NCBI GenBank assembly: GCA_002379855.1
Contig: DFUX01000084.1
Location: 1-10,005 of the forward strand
Length of the DNA stretch: 10,005 bases
Reading direction: 5' to 3'
Source of the DNA: Cloacimonetes bacterium UBA4175
GTDB lineage: Bacteria > Cloacimonadota > Cloacimonadia > Cloacimonadales > Cloacimonadaceae
How positions within the stretch are numbered: the first letter of the stretch is position 1; the number at the start of each line of letters is the position of its first letter. The notes beneath the pieces were generated by a model. That model saw only the letters and a list, made by a program, of their open reading frames with translations. It was not told where the DNA came from and ran no database searches. Below, piece after piece: positions 1 to 6,568 of this stretch. A program made the position numbers and the translations under genes.

Positions 1-989
1 GAGGACGTTAAAGCTAAGTTGCCAAAATATGCGGTGGTGTTGAAGTAACCAGTGAGATAGATATTGCCTGTGGTATCAACCGCTATTGAGGACCCGCCAT
101 CTGCGTTGATGCCGCCAAACCTGTCCGCCCACAGCCATTGCCCTTCCGGGCTGACCTTGGCGACAAATCCGTCAAACACGGTATCTCTATGATTGGTGAC
201 CACTATATTGCCCAAGGTCAGGGTGCGAGAGTTGAATCCGCCTGTCACATAGGCGTTACCAAGGTTATCCACCGCGATGCCGTTACCTTGTTTGATATCT
301 GTTCCTGAACCCTGGATCACCCACTGCCAGATCCCACCGCTGCTGATCTTGGCCACCAGCATATCATAATATGAACCAGTTTGGGCTGTCAGCGTGGTAG
401 TGCCCGTAGCAGTAGTAAAGGCTATGTTGCTTCTGAAATATCCGGTCATATAGACGTTTGAGTCCGCGTCAACGGCTATCGAGTTTCCCGTATCGGTGCT
501 GGCTCCGCCGCCGGAGTTCTTCCTGGCCCACTGCCACACTCCGCCGCTGCTGATCTTAGCTACAAAGAGGTCATTTCCGCCACTGCGGAACAAGTTTATT
601 GCGCCCGCAATAAAGGTTAGTGTCGTGGAAGCGAAATATCCGGTAATGTAGGCATTGCCTGCGGAATCGACGGCGATGGATGAAGCTATGTCATTGGAAG
701 TACCGCCTGCTTTTTTTGCCCAGAGCCAGTTTCCATCTGCGTTAAGCTTGCCCACAAAGATATCCCGGTTACCGCTACTGCTGAGAGTAGTGTTTCCGAA
801 GCTTACCCGTCCTGAAAAAGAACCGGCCACGTAATAGTTGCCACTATTGTCTCTGGCCACGGAATAGCATATGTCTTCGCCTGTGCCGCCCGCCCCTTTA
901 GCCCATAACCAGTCGGGGCTTTGAGCATAAAGCAGTGATCCGGAAATGAGAACTAATATGCTCAAAAATAGCAACTTATGGATACTCAT
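1..989 (-). CDS. Secreted SBBP-type beta-propeller repeat protein (5' part, cut by window edge)
   Basis: I translated this frame by hand and it is open from the ATG at 989 to the window edge, giving 329 residues with the C-terminus missing. A GGAG sits six bases before the ATG. Residues 1-22 form a signal peptide (Lys5, hydrophobic core 6-20, likely cleavage after Tyr-Ala), so the product is exported. The mature part has five visible repeats beginning at a W-x-W-A/V motif whose second Trp is at residues 29, 90, 154, 223 and 287, a period of 61-69. Each repeat continues with a Gly-rich turn, then S-I-A-V-D, G-N-x-Y-x-T-G-x-F and D-x-F/L-V-A-K. This is the pattern of SBBP (seven-bladed beta-propeller) repeats, common in surface or secreted proteins of FCB-group bacteria. 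Its ligand cannot be read from sequence. A C-terminal sorting domain is possible but lies outside the window. Family call is firm; function is unknown. Confidence 0.88.
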   Translation of the reverse strand, partial: MSIHKLLFLSILVLISGSLLYAQSPDWLWAKGAGGTGEDICYSVARDNSGNYYVAGSFSGRVSFGNTTLSSSGNRDIFVGKLNADGNWLWAKKAGGTSNDIASSIAVDSAGNAYITGYFASTTLTFIAGAINLFRSGGNDLFVAKISSGGVWQWARKNSGGGASTDTGNSIAVDADSNVYMTGYFRSNIAFTTATGTTTLTAQTGSYYDMLVAKISSGGIWQWVIQGSGTDIKQGNGIAVDNLGNAYVTGGFNSRTLTLGNIVVTNHRDTVFDGFVAKVSPEGQWLWADRFGGINADGGSSIAVDTTGNIYLTGYFNTTAYFGNLALTS

Positions 990-1026
990 ATGTTTCTCCA
1001 GTTAGAGGCTTCTAATACAATTAATT

Positions 1027-1055
1027 CACCTATCGACACTTATGTTTTCTGTCAA
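1027..1055 (-). promoter_or_regulatory. Candidate promoter of the beta-propeller gene
   Basis: On the minus strand a perfect TTGACA lies at 1055-1050, 66 bases before the ATG at 989. With a 17-base spacer the next hexamer is TAGGTG (1032-1027), a poor match to TATAAT, so only the -35-like half is convincing. The preceding bases TTTGC are shared with the element upstream of the HEAT-like gene. Confidence 0.3.
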
Positions 1056-1557
1056 GCAAAATGTTGGATTTTTAACAACTGTACTGTGTTCACTTTGCTC
1101 TCTTAATATATTCAAATGTTTGCAAATAGGTCAGGTTACAGAATGCCCTTGTTGATAAGATTCCTCAAATACCGCTGCTTATTTTCACACGTTTTTAGCA
1201 TCCAGGGAATAAAGATAGTTTCTTTTGAACTTACCTAAATAGTGGAAAGATTACTACTGTTGTTGAATCCCATGCTTGTAATAGACACAACTAATATATT
1301 GATAATTAATGAATAGCTATGTCTTGCCTTCCTGATTGTCTTTGAGCATTTCATACCTTGAAACTGTGAAGTATCCATGTAGCTCGATAGTAACCAGACG
1401 GCCTCCAAGCCTGTTCTGTTTGAAGATTATCAACACCGGAAAAACAGCCAGTCAAAAATCAACCAGCATCAATTACTTGATAGTCGCATTAATATATCAA
1501 TACATTCCGCAATATCCTTCATAGCGCCCGCCCTTGCTGCTACTGGCTTTGGGGCCA

Positions 1558-1612
1558 TCATCCTTAGGTCATCCCTCACCAAGTTAAGGATGACTGCCGG
1601 AAAACCCCCGGC
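1558..1612. repeat. Cluster of inverted repeats with alternative pairings
   Basis: TCATCCTTA at 1558-1566 is the exact reverse complement of TAAGGATGA at 1585-1593 (9 bp, 18-base loop). GTCATCC at 1568-1574 is also the exact complement of GGATGAC at 1588-1594 (7 bp, 13-base loop). Both use the same right arm, so only one can form at a time. Immediately after comes TGCCGG (1595-1600) pairing with CCGGCA (1608-1613) across a 7-base loop. No T-tract follows on either strand, so this is not an ordinary terminator. It could be part of a dispersed palindromic element or an RNA structure. Confidence 0.5.
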
Positions 1613-1662
1613 AAGCCAGGTTTTGCAAATGAGGCCCCCATAATATATAGGTGCTACGATAA

Positions 1663-1731
1663 GTGGAAAGGAAATAGTATGCGGATGACGGAATCGACAG
1701 GATCTGCAGGATATTTAAAAGCGGAAAGGTG
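1663..1731. repeat. Degenerate short intergenic repeats (GTGGAAAGG and ACAGGAT types)
   Basis: GTGGAAAGG is at 1663-1671 and a variant GCGGAAAGGTG at 1721-1731. Between them, 1687-1712 has the form GACGGAATCGACAGGATCTGCAGGAT, that is, two CAGGAT units ten bases apart. The GTGGAAAGG unit recurs three times at the right end of the window (9970-10005) and, without the last G, at 1242-1249. From general familiarity, ACAGGAT-type tandem strings occur between genes in many environmental bacteria; that is recollection and was not searched. Nothing here suggests coding function. Confidence 0.4.
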
Positions 1732-1799
1732 AAATATTATGAGGGGAATCCGGTCCAGAAAACTGGCCTTATCCTTGGGAGGCTGTTATTGCATTTGTG

Positions 1800-2375
1800 C
1801 TACTTTGCCAGCAGAGGACGGTAAAGCTCGATGATTCTCTGTTCCAGGCTTTCGGGCACCAAGCCGGAGATTGATTTTTCCGCCGCGATACGTGAGCGAA
1901 TCTGGGAAGAAGAGATGGGACAGGGCTCGATCTTGAGCGTTTTGCGCTTGATCCTGCGCAGCACATTCTGCGGTAACGGATAACCGGGACGGGGGATGAT
2001 CAGAAACCTGGCATTAGCCCTCAACCAGGCAAAATCGTACCACAGAGGCAAATTGGCAAGGTTATCGGATCCTATCACAAAATGGAAGAGCAGTTGCGGA
2101 TGCTTCCGGTATAACTTCTGGAGCAGTTCCGCGGTATAGCCCGATCCGTCCGCGTCGTCTTCCCAAGCTTCCATGCCAGGCTCCAGAGCGTCCCTCACCA
2201 GAGCCAGGCGATGCTGAAAATCCAGCACTACGTTGCTCTTTTTGAAGTTATGGCGCGCGTTGGGAAGAAAGACCAGACGTGACACATAGCCGGATTTCAA
2301 TATTTCTCTGGCAATATGCAAATGGCCGTTGTGGATGGGATCGAAGCTCCCGCCCAGCAGCGCGCAGCTTGTCAT
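1800..2375 (-). CDS. nadD: Nicotinate-nucleotide adenylyltransferase
   Basis: NadD transfers AMP from ATP to nicotinate mononucleotide, giving deamido-NAD in the cytoplasmic NAD biosynthesis pathway. The 191-residue length is normal for the family. Residues 9-18 read G-S-F-D-P-I-H-N-G-H, the nucleotidylyltransferase signature with the HxGH catalytic motif (His15, Gly17, His18). S-G-Y-T at 78-81 fits the conserved Y-T segment. I-G-S-D-N-L at 101-106 followed by W112 is a typical substrate-loop motif, and I-S-S-S-Q-I-R at 154-160 is the C-terminal ATP-binding motif. The ATG at 2375 overlaps the bamD stop in an ATGA arrangement, so translation is probably coupled to bamD. It is the last gene of the cluster. 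Nothing is missing or unusual, and the family assignment is secure. Confidence 0.96.
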   Translation of the reverse strand: MTSCALLGGSFDPIHNGHLHIAREILKSGYVSRLVFLPNARHNFKKSNVVLDFQHRLALVRDALEPGMEAWEDDADGSGYTAELLQKLYRKHPQLLFHFVIGSDNLANLPLWYDFAWLRANARFLIIPRPGYPLPQNVLRRIKRKTLKIEPCPISSSQIRSRIAAEKSISGLVPESLEQRIIELYRPLLAK

Positions 2376-3094
2376 TTGAATTTTTTGGCCAGTTTCTTAG
2401 TTTCCTTGGAGCCCGGATATTTGCGCTGCAGGGAGTCGAATGCTTCCCTGGCCTGGTCGGATAGACCTTGTTTGTTGAGCAGCTTGGCAGTATAATACAG
2501 CGATCTGCGGTCCAGTTGGTCGGTGTTGCCAAGGTCGGTCACTTCCTTAAAGTACATCAGGGCGCTGCTGTAGTCTTTCATTTTGTAATAGATATAGCCG
2601 TTGCGGAATGACTTTTCGATCAGCTTATACTGGGCTTTACGGATATACTCAAGCGCGGTCTGCACACGTGGATTGCCCGGATACTTACTGATGAATTCCT
2701 TGAACGAGTCGATCGCGTGCAAGGTTTCTTTTTGATCGTAATGGGCTGGCAGTGAATCTTCATACAGGCAGAGAGCGTACTGAAAATGCGCGTCGCTCAC
2801 CTGGGCATGGTTGGGAAACACATCCATGAACTCTTCATAGGCCTTCCTGGCATCGGCGAATTTATTGATCTTGAAATAGCTGTCGCCCTGGCGCATCAGA
2901 GCATGCGCCGAGGAGGCGGAAGACCTTTCAAAATAGACTTCGGAATACAGTTCCGCCGCACGCGAATACTTGCCTCGGGCAAACAGTTGATCCGCCTTGG
3001 CAAGCTTTTGATCGGTATTCAGATAGGTCTTGTTGGTCGAGCAAGCGCCGAGGATTAGCAGCGCCAGCGACAACATTATCAGAACCTTATTCAT
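2372..3094 (-). CDS. bamD: Outer membrane assembly lipoprotein BamD-like (TPR)
   Basis: BamD is an outer-membrane lipoprotein on the periplasmic face of the BAM complex, which inserts beta-barrel proteins. The 240-residue product starts with Met-Asn-Lys and a hydrophobic stretch ending in the lipobox L-G-A-C, with lipidated Cys18 followed by Ser, the usual outer-membrane-targeting context. The mature part is helical and TPR-like: A-x-x-L-F-A-R-G-K-Y-x-x-A, then F-K-I-N-K-F-x-D-A-R-x-A-Y, F-I-S-K-Y-P-G, Y-K-M-K-D-Y-x-x-A and a closing R-K-Y-P-G. E. coli BamD is about 245 residues. I chose the ATG at 3094 because AGAAGGA lies six bases before it and the signal peptide begins there. An upstream ATG at 3112 overlaps the previous stop (ATGA) but would add six non-hydrophobic residues and lacks a ribosome site. 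A generic TPR lipoprotein such as CpoB/YbgF is less likely given the layout. Confidence 0.87.
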   Translation of the reverse strand: MNKVLIMLSLALLILGACSTNKTYLNTDQKLAKADQLFARGKYSRAAELYSEVYFERSSASSAHALMRQGDSYFKINKFADARKAYEEFMDVFPNHAQVSDAHFQYALCLYEDSLPAHYDQKETLHAIDSFKEFISKYPGNPRVQTALEYIRKAQYKLIEKSFRNGYIYYKMKDYSSALMYFKEVTDLGNTDQLDRRSLYYTAKLLNKQGLSDQAREAFDSLQRKYPGSKETKKLAKKFK

Positions 3095-3108
3095 GGGATT
3101 TCCTTCTG

Positions 3109-3723
3109 TCATTTGGTTGTCCAAAGTATATAGATCACCGATGCCAAAGCGGTTGCAGCCAGCAGCGGCTCAAACCACTTTAGGGTCACCGGCCTGCTTG
3201 CCTCAAACTTGGCAGGCTGATCCACAAAACTGAGGTTGTCGATCTTGGCCAGTTTCCATTTTGGCAATGAGATCTGCTTGATATTAAACACATAGAGGGG
3301 CAGCCGTTCGCTGCGAAAGGAGAAAAAACTGCGCTTTTCCTGGGTGGTCCAGTCCAGTTCCATACGTATCCTGATCAGGCGGGCAGGCGTGGAAGCAAGG
3401 CTGGAAACCGGCTGCACACCCAAAGTATCCGCCTGCGTATCTTCCGGAAAATCCAGCTCGCTTTCCCGCAGGTCCGCGCCTTTGGCGATCAGCAGTTGAC
3501 GGATGCGGAAATCCAGCTTGGAGGTGAGATCGCCCGCCTGGATATCCAAATAGACCGGATCGCCAAGTTCGATCAGGTCCACTATCTTTTGGCTGATCAG
3601 TTCCGGTTCTGCCGGGTCCAATCCAGTAGCCGTAGCGCCAATGGCAGTAACCAGCAGCAAATAAAGCAGACAGCAGATGCCTGGCAATGCCCTGCTTGCT
3701 GTCCGCTCAATTCTTGCCATCAT
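3109..3723 (-). CDS. Predicted membrane-anchored periplasmic protein of unknown function
   Basis: I do not recognise a family. From the ATG at 3723 the product has 204 residues: a short basic N-terminus, a hydrophobic segment at about 13-32 (signal peptide or anchor), a soluble middle of about 150 residues, and a second hydrophobic segment at about 187-201 with only three residues after it. The middle contains D-P-V-Y-L-D-I-Q-A-G-D, then a helix-like L-x-x-x-I-R-Q-L-L-I-A-K-G-A-D-L-R-E. This resembles small alpha/beta periplasmic domains in general terms only. The start is uncertain: ATG codons at 3723 and 3720 have weak ribosome sites (GAAG at short distance, GGAG too far), and a longer frame to 3840 would overlap the aminopeptidase by 74 bases, which I consider unlikely. 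It lies 43 bases after the aminopeptidase and 14 bases before bamD, so an envelope role is a fair guess from location only. Confidence 0.7.
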   Translation of the reverse strand: MMARIERTASRALPGICCLLYLLLVTAIGATATGLDPAEPELISQKIVDLIELGDPVYLDIQAGDLTSKLDFRIRQLLIAKGADLRESELDFPEDTQADTLGVQPVSSLASTPARLIRIRMELDWTTQEKRSFFSFRSERLPLYVFNIKQISLPKWKLAKIDNLSFVDQPAKFEASRPVTLKWFEPLLAATALASVIYILWTTK

Positions 3724-3766
3724 GGTCTTCAGGCTGGCTCCAATTTGCTCCAAAGCGCTGTTTCGC

Positions 3767-5179
3767 TTATTCGTCGGATGCCAAAAAAGCCTTGTATCCG
3801 CAGTAGGTGGAATAGATATCCGCCTTGCTGGAAAGTTCATACAGGGAGTGCATCCCCATCAGTCCCGTGCCGCAGTCTATCACTTCTGCGCCCAGGTTGG
3901 CAAGGATGTAGGCGATCGTTCCGCCGCCGCCTTCGTCCACCTTGCCCAATTCTCCCATCTGCCAAAACACTCCGGCTTGATTGAAGATGCGGATGACCTT
4001 GGCGGTAAACTCCGCGTTGGCGTCGTTGCAGCCCGCTTTGCCACCGCTGCCCGTGAATTTGCAGAGGCCGACACCGTGGTTGAACAGCACCGCGTTCTGA
4101 CGCTCGTGGACACCGGGATAGTTAGGATCCACGGCTGCCGTAACGTCCCCGGAAAGGATCTGGGAATTGATGAAGGTCTTGCGCAGATTCGCGCTGCCGT
4201 CGGCTTCACCATTGGCGCGCAGCAACGCAGCCACAAAATCCTGAATGAAAACGGAGTGCGCGCCTGTGTTACCCTGGCTGCCCACTTCCTCTTTATCTGA
4301 AAAATAGACAATCATGGTGCGTTTGGGAATGCCGTCCAGATTATCCAGCAACCCTCGCAGAGCGGCGTAGGCGCAAACCCGGTCATCCTGGCCGTAGCCC
4401 ACCACCATGGAAGAGTCGAACCCGCTGTGTCTGGCCTTTGTGGCAGGCACCAGTTCCAACTCGGCGGAGATGAAGTCGCTTTCCTCCATCTTGAGCTGTT
4501 TCTTTAGCAGTTGCAGGGTATAGGCTTTGATTGCTTCCTTTTCTTCCGATGCCGGTTCCATCATCCCGCTGAAGACCAGGTTCATCCTGGAGGCGTCGAT
4601 GGCCTCGGCAAGGTTTTTGGAATATTGCTCCTTGCGTGCCAGATGGGGCAGCAGATCTGGAATGATAAACACCGGTTCATCGTCTTTCTCGCCGATGCTC
4701 ACATCTATCTTGGAACCATCGGCACGGATCACGATGCCATGCAAAGCCAGGGGGGTGGAAACCCACTGATACTTCTTGATGCCCCCATAGTAATGGGTGC
4801 GCATGCAGGCCATGCCGCTGGAGCTGTCTTCATAAAACGGATTCTGTTTCAGGTCCACCCTGGGCGCGTCAATGTGAGACGCCACCATGTTGAATCCCTC
4901 GCTAAGCGGCTCGGAGCCAAGCACCGCCATGGCGATGGTCTTGCCTCTGAAGATCTGATACAGGCGCCGGGAACCTTTTTTGCCCCCGATGCTCTGAAAC
5001 TTGTGCTCTTTCAACAGTGCTTCTGTGTAAGCTACGGCCTCGCGCACTGTTTTGGCCTGGTTCAAAAAGTCCATGTATGGCTCCGCGAAAGCGAAAGCCT
5101 TGTTGATTGTGGAAGGAGTTGCTTCCTTCCAGAAGTTCTTGCGCTGGTAGAACAGCTTTTTATCTTGTTTCTTGTTCAT
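3767..5179 (-). CDS. M18 family metallo-aminopeptidase
   Basis: M18 enzymes are cytoplasmic dinuclear-zinc exopeptidases that remove N-terminal, often acidic, residues from peptides. The 470-residue product has all expected landmarks: A-S-H-I-D-A-P-R with zinc ligand His102; G-Q-D-D-R with bridging Asp265 or Asp266; S-D-K-E-E-V-G-S with catalytic Glu297 and ligand Glu298; S-G-D-V-T-A-A with Asp345; and G-M-H-S-L-Y-E with His444. The inserted middle (about 120-250) corresponds to the dimerisation domain of the family. I chose the ATG at 5179 because GGAG lies six bases before it; the ATG four codons upstream (5191) has no ribosome site. It begins 25 bases after greA ends. In a peptide-fermenting anaerobe such an enzyme would finish degradation of imported peptides; that ecological role is inferred. 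The exact substrate preference cannot be read from sequence. Confidence 0.94.
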   Translation of the reverse strand: MNKKQDKKLFYQRKNFWKEATPSTINKAFAFAEPYMDFLNQAKTVREAVAYTEALLKEHKFQSIGGKKGSRRLYQIFRGKTIAMAVLGSEPLSEGFNMVASHIDAPRVDLKQNPFYEDSSSGMACMRTHYYGGIKKYQWVSTPLALHGIVIRADGSKIDVSIGEKDDEPVFIIPDLLPHLARKEQYSKNLAEAIDASRMNLVFSGMMEPASEEKEAIKAYTLQLLKKQLKMEESDFISAELELVPATKARHSGFDSSMVVGYGQDDRVCAYAALRGLLDNLDGIPKRTMIVYFSDKEEVGSQGNTGAHSVFIQDFVAALLRANGEADGSANLRKTFINSQILSGDVTAAVDPNYPGVHERQNAVLFNHGVGLCKFTGSGGKAGCNDANAEFTAKVIRIFNQAGVFWQMGELGKVDEGGGGTIAYILANLGAEVIDCGTGLMGMHSLYELSSKADIYSTYCGYKAFLASDE

Positions 5180-5204
5180 GTGTGTCTCCATGATCTGTTT
5201 ATTA

Positions 5205-5690
5205 TTATATTATTTCCAAAACCAGCAAGTGCCTTTCTCCGATAGGGGCCTTCACCACAGCCAGCTCGCCCGGCTTTTTGCCCAACAGGCCCTTGCCGAT
5301 GGGCGAAAGCACCGAAACGACCTGCACTCCTTCTTCCTCTGAATAGTTGAGTTCGTCCACTCCCACCACGCGATAGACCACTTCTTCCTGGGTGCTTTCC
5401 TCGCGGGTCCGGCAACGGCTCCCAAAGCGTACCGCGTCCTTGGGAAAGACGGAAGTGTCCACCACTTTCAGATGGGCGGAGCGCCGCCGCAAGTGATCGA
5501 TCTCGGTGTCGATCTGCCTCTGTTTTTCTCGCGCGGCCTTATATTCCGCGTTCTCGCTCAGATCGCCGAATTCACGGGCGGTCATCAGGGCTTTGATCAC
5601 TTCCGGCCGCTCTTCGTTCAACAGAAACTGGATGCGGCGTTGTATCTTTTCCATCCCCTCCTGGGTTACAAACAGGCTCAGATCCATCAT
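5205..5690 (-). CDS. greA: Transcription elongation factor GreA
   Basis: GreA enters the RNA polymerase secondary channel and stimulates cleavage of backtracked transcripts. The 161 residues match the usual length (about 158). Residues 1-76 form the N-terminal coiled coil, whose tip reads E-F-G-D-L-S-E-N-A-E-Y at 40-50. Its acidic residues Asp43 and Glu46 correspond to the pair that coordinates the catalytic metal in E. coli GreA. The C-terminal FKBP-like domain ends with S-P-I-G-K-G-L-L-G-K-K-P-G-E at 129-142, a characteristic segment. The start ATG at 5690 shares its A with the TGA stop of the HEAT-like gene (TGATG), a coupling arrangement; a second ATG follows directly at 5687 and cannot be excluded as the start. 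GreB is an alternative name for such proteins, but the tip and C-terminal motifs fit GreA better. Confidence 0.95.
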   Translation of the reverse strand: MMDLSLFVTQEGMEKIQRRIQFLLNEERPEVIKALMTAREFGDLSENAEYKAAREKQRQIDTEIDHLRRRSAHLKVVDTSVFPKDAVRFGSRCRTREESTQEEVVYRVVGVDELNYSEEEGVQVVSVLSPIGKGLLGKKPGELAVVKAPIGERHLLVLEII

Positions 5691-6496
5691 CAGGGCTTCT
5701 TCTTGTTCAAAATTCTCTGCGCGGACATCGCTGCCTTTTTGAGGCGGGCGTTGCCACTCTTGGTCCAGTTTTCCACTATCTCTTCGATCTCCGGGTGATA
5801 GCTCATAATCGACGCGCAGAGAATCTCCGCGCTTTGGGGATCGCGGCTGCTCACATGCTGGCGCCAGATGTCCAGATAGAGCTCATAATCCAGTTTCTGC
5901 ACTGCTTTCAGCAGGGTGGTATGCTCCGCGGCTTCATCTCCCAAAGGTTGAAGCCATTGGTTTACAAAGTATTGCACAATCTCGGCGGTCAACTCCGGTT
6001 TTCTTTTGATCAGCTTGACCAGCAGATTCACGCTCTGTTTGCGGATCAGTTCATGAGGCGAGTGGCTCCAGCGGTAGGCATGGGCGAGATATTTCTCAGG
6101 TTTTTTGCGTAACAGCGGAAGCATCACTTTATCCAGCAGGGAAGTCAGTTCTGCCTTTTCCGCGGTTTGCATGGCGGTTTCCACCATAGGTAAATAGAGC
6201 GCTGGCTTCTTGCTGGCTAACTTGGCCATGATCGCGATGAAGGCCAGGCGCCCGTTCTCGCCCTTTTTGTTCCACAGGTGTTTGTAAAAAGCGGTATGCT
6301 TGTCGTGCGCTTTGCCCAAGCCTTGCACGATGGATTTTGCCACATGCACGATGACATCATTTGGGAGCTTACCATTTACCCTTTCCGGATATGCGATGAA
6401 GATAATCTCAAAATCGAAGTCGTGCTTCGGCAGCTTGTTTTCCAAATAGTCAGCTGTATCCTTTTTCAGCCTTTCTTTCCACTCTATGGTAAGCAT
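5690..6496 (-). CDS. HEAT-like alpha-helical repeat protein of unknown function
   Basis: The 268-residue product appears almost wholly alpha-helical, with no signal peptide or membrane segment, so it is probably cytoplasmic. Repeated helix pairs are visible. One helix at 141-163 begins R-W-S-H-S-P-H-E-L-I-R-K-Q-S, and a similar one at 243-262 begins N-W-T-K-S-G-N-A-R-L-K-K-A-A. Both have the Arg/Lys-rich, Ala/Leu-packed look of HEAT-type solenoids, which act as binding scaffolds. It is also rich in K-K-P-E/A-x-Y-L segments at helix ends (97-102 and 131-137). I cannot name a partner. Distant similarity to AlkD-type DNA glycosylase solenoids is conceivable but I see no catalytic residue to support it. 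The start at 6496 is fixed by AAGGAG six bases before the ATG; the longer frame to 6562 begins inside the TTGACA element. It overlaps greA by one base. Confidence 0.8.
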   Translation of the reverse strand: MLTIEWKERLKKDTADYLENKLPKHDFDFEIIFIAYPERVNGKLPNDVIVHVAKSIVQGLGKAHDKHTAFYKHLWNKKGENGRLAFIAIMAKLASKKPALYLPMVETAMQTAEKAELTSLLDKVMLPLLRKKPEKYLAHAYRWSHSPHELIRKQSVNLLVKLIKRKPELTAEIVQYFVNQWLQPLGDEAAEHTTLLKAVQKLDYELYLDIWRQHVSSRDPQSAEILCASIMSYHPEIEEIVENWTKSGNARLKKAAMSAQRILNKKKP

Positions 6497-6556
6497 CGCT
6501 GTCTCCTTTTCAATAATCATTTTCTCATATTGCCAAAGGCATTCCAAGGTGAAAAT

Positions 6557-6562
6557 TGTCAA
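6557..6562 (-). promoter_or_regulatory. Promoter-like TTGACA element upstream of the HEAT-like gene
   Basis: In the 72-base gap after the SNF2 stop, TTTGCTTGACA reads on the minus strand, with TTGACA 66 bases before the ATG at 6496. This is the same 11-base word and the same distance as upstream of the beta-propeller gene. There is no good TATAAT at 16-18 bases; AATATG lies 25 bases downstream. It may give the HEAT-greA-pep-bamD-nadD genes their own transcript. Confidence 0.3.
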
Positions 6563-6568
6563 GCAAAT

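Larger units (their letters stand above)
990..1799. other. Gene-free region between nadD and the beta-propeller gene
   Basis: About 810 bases with no convincing gene. The part at 1020-1350 is AT-rich and featureless apart from the TTGACA box. The part at about 1525-1640 is clearly more GC-rich. It holds stem-loop-forming sequence (1558-1612), degenerate short repeats (1663-1731), and two minus-strand open frames without good start sites (1317-1451 and 1472-1714). A plus-strand frame at 1336-1524 has only a TTG start and no Shine-Dalgarno, and I do not accept it. I see no tRNA, no rRNA and no strong intrinsic terminator for nadD. Confidence 0.6.

Noticed and set aside
1336..1524. Plus-strand open frame of 62 codons
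   Set aside because: It starts with TTG, has no ribosome site, its product looks like random sequence, and it lies antisense to the slightly more protein-like minus frames.
1752..1768. Possible terminator hairpin after nadD (GGCCAG / CTGGACC on the minus strand)
   Set aside because: The stem has a bulged base and no T-tract follows on the minus strand, so it does not qualify as an intrinsic terminator.
4511..5245. Long plus-strand frame of 244 codons opposite the aminopeptidase
   Set aside because: It is a shadow of the M18 gene, whose catalytic motifs are all intact on the minus strand; long antisense frames are expected at this base composition.
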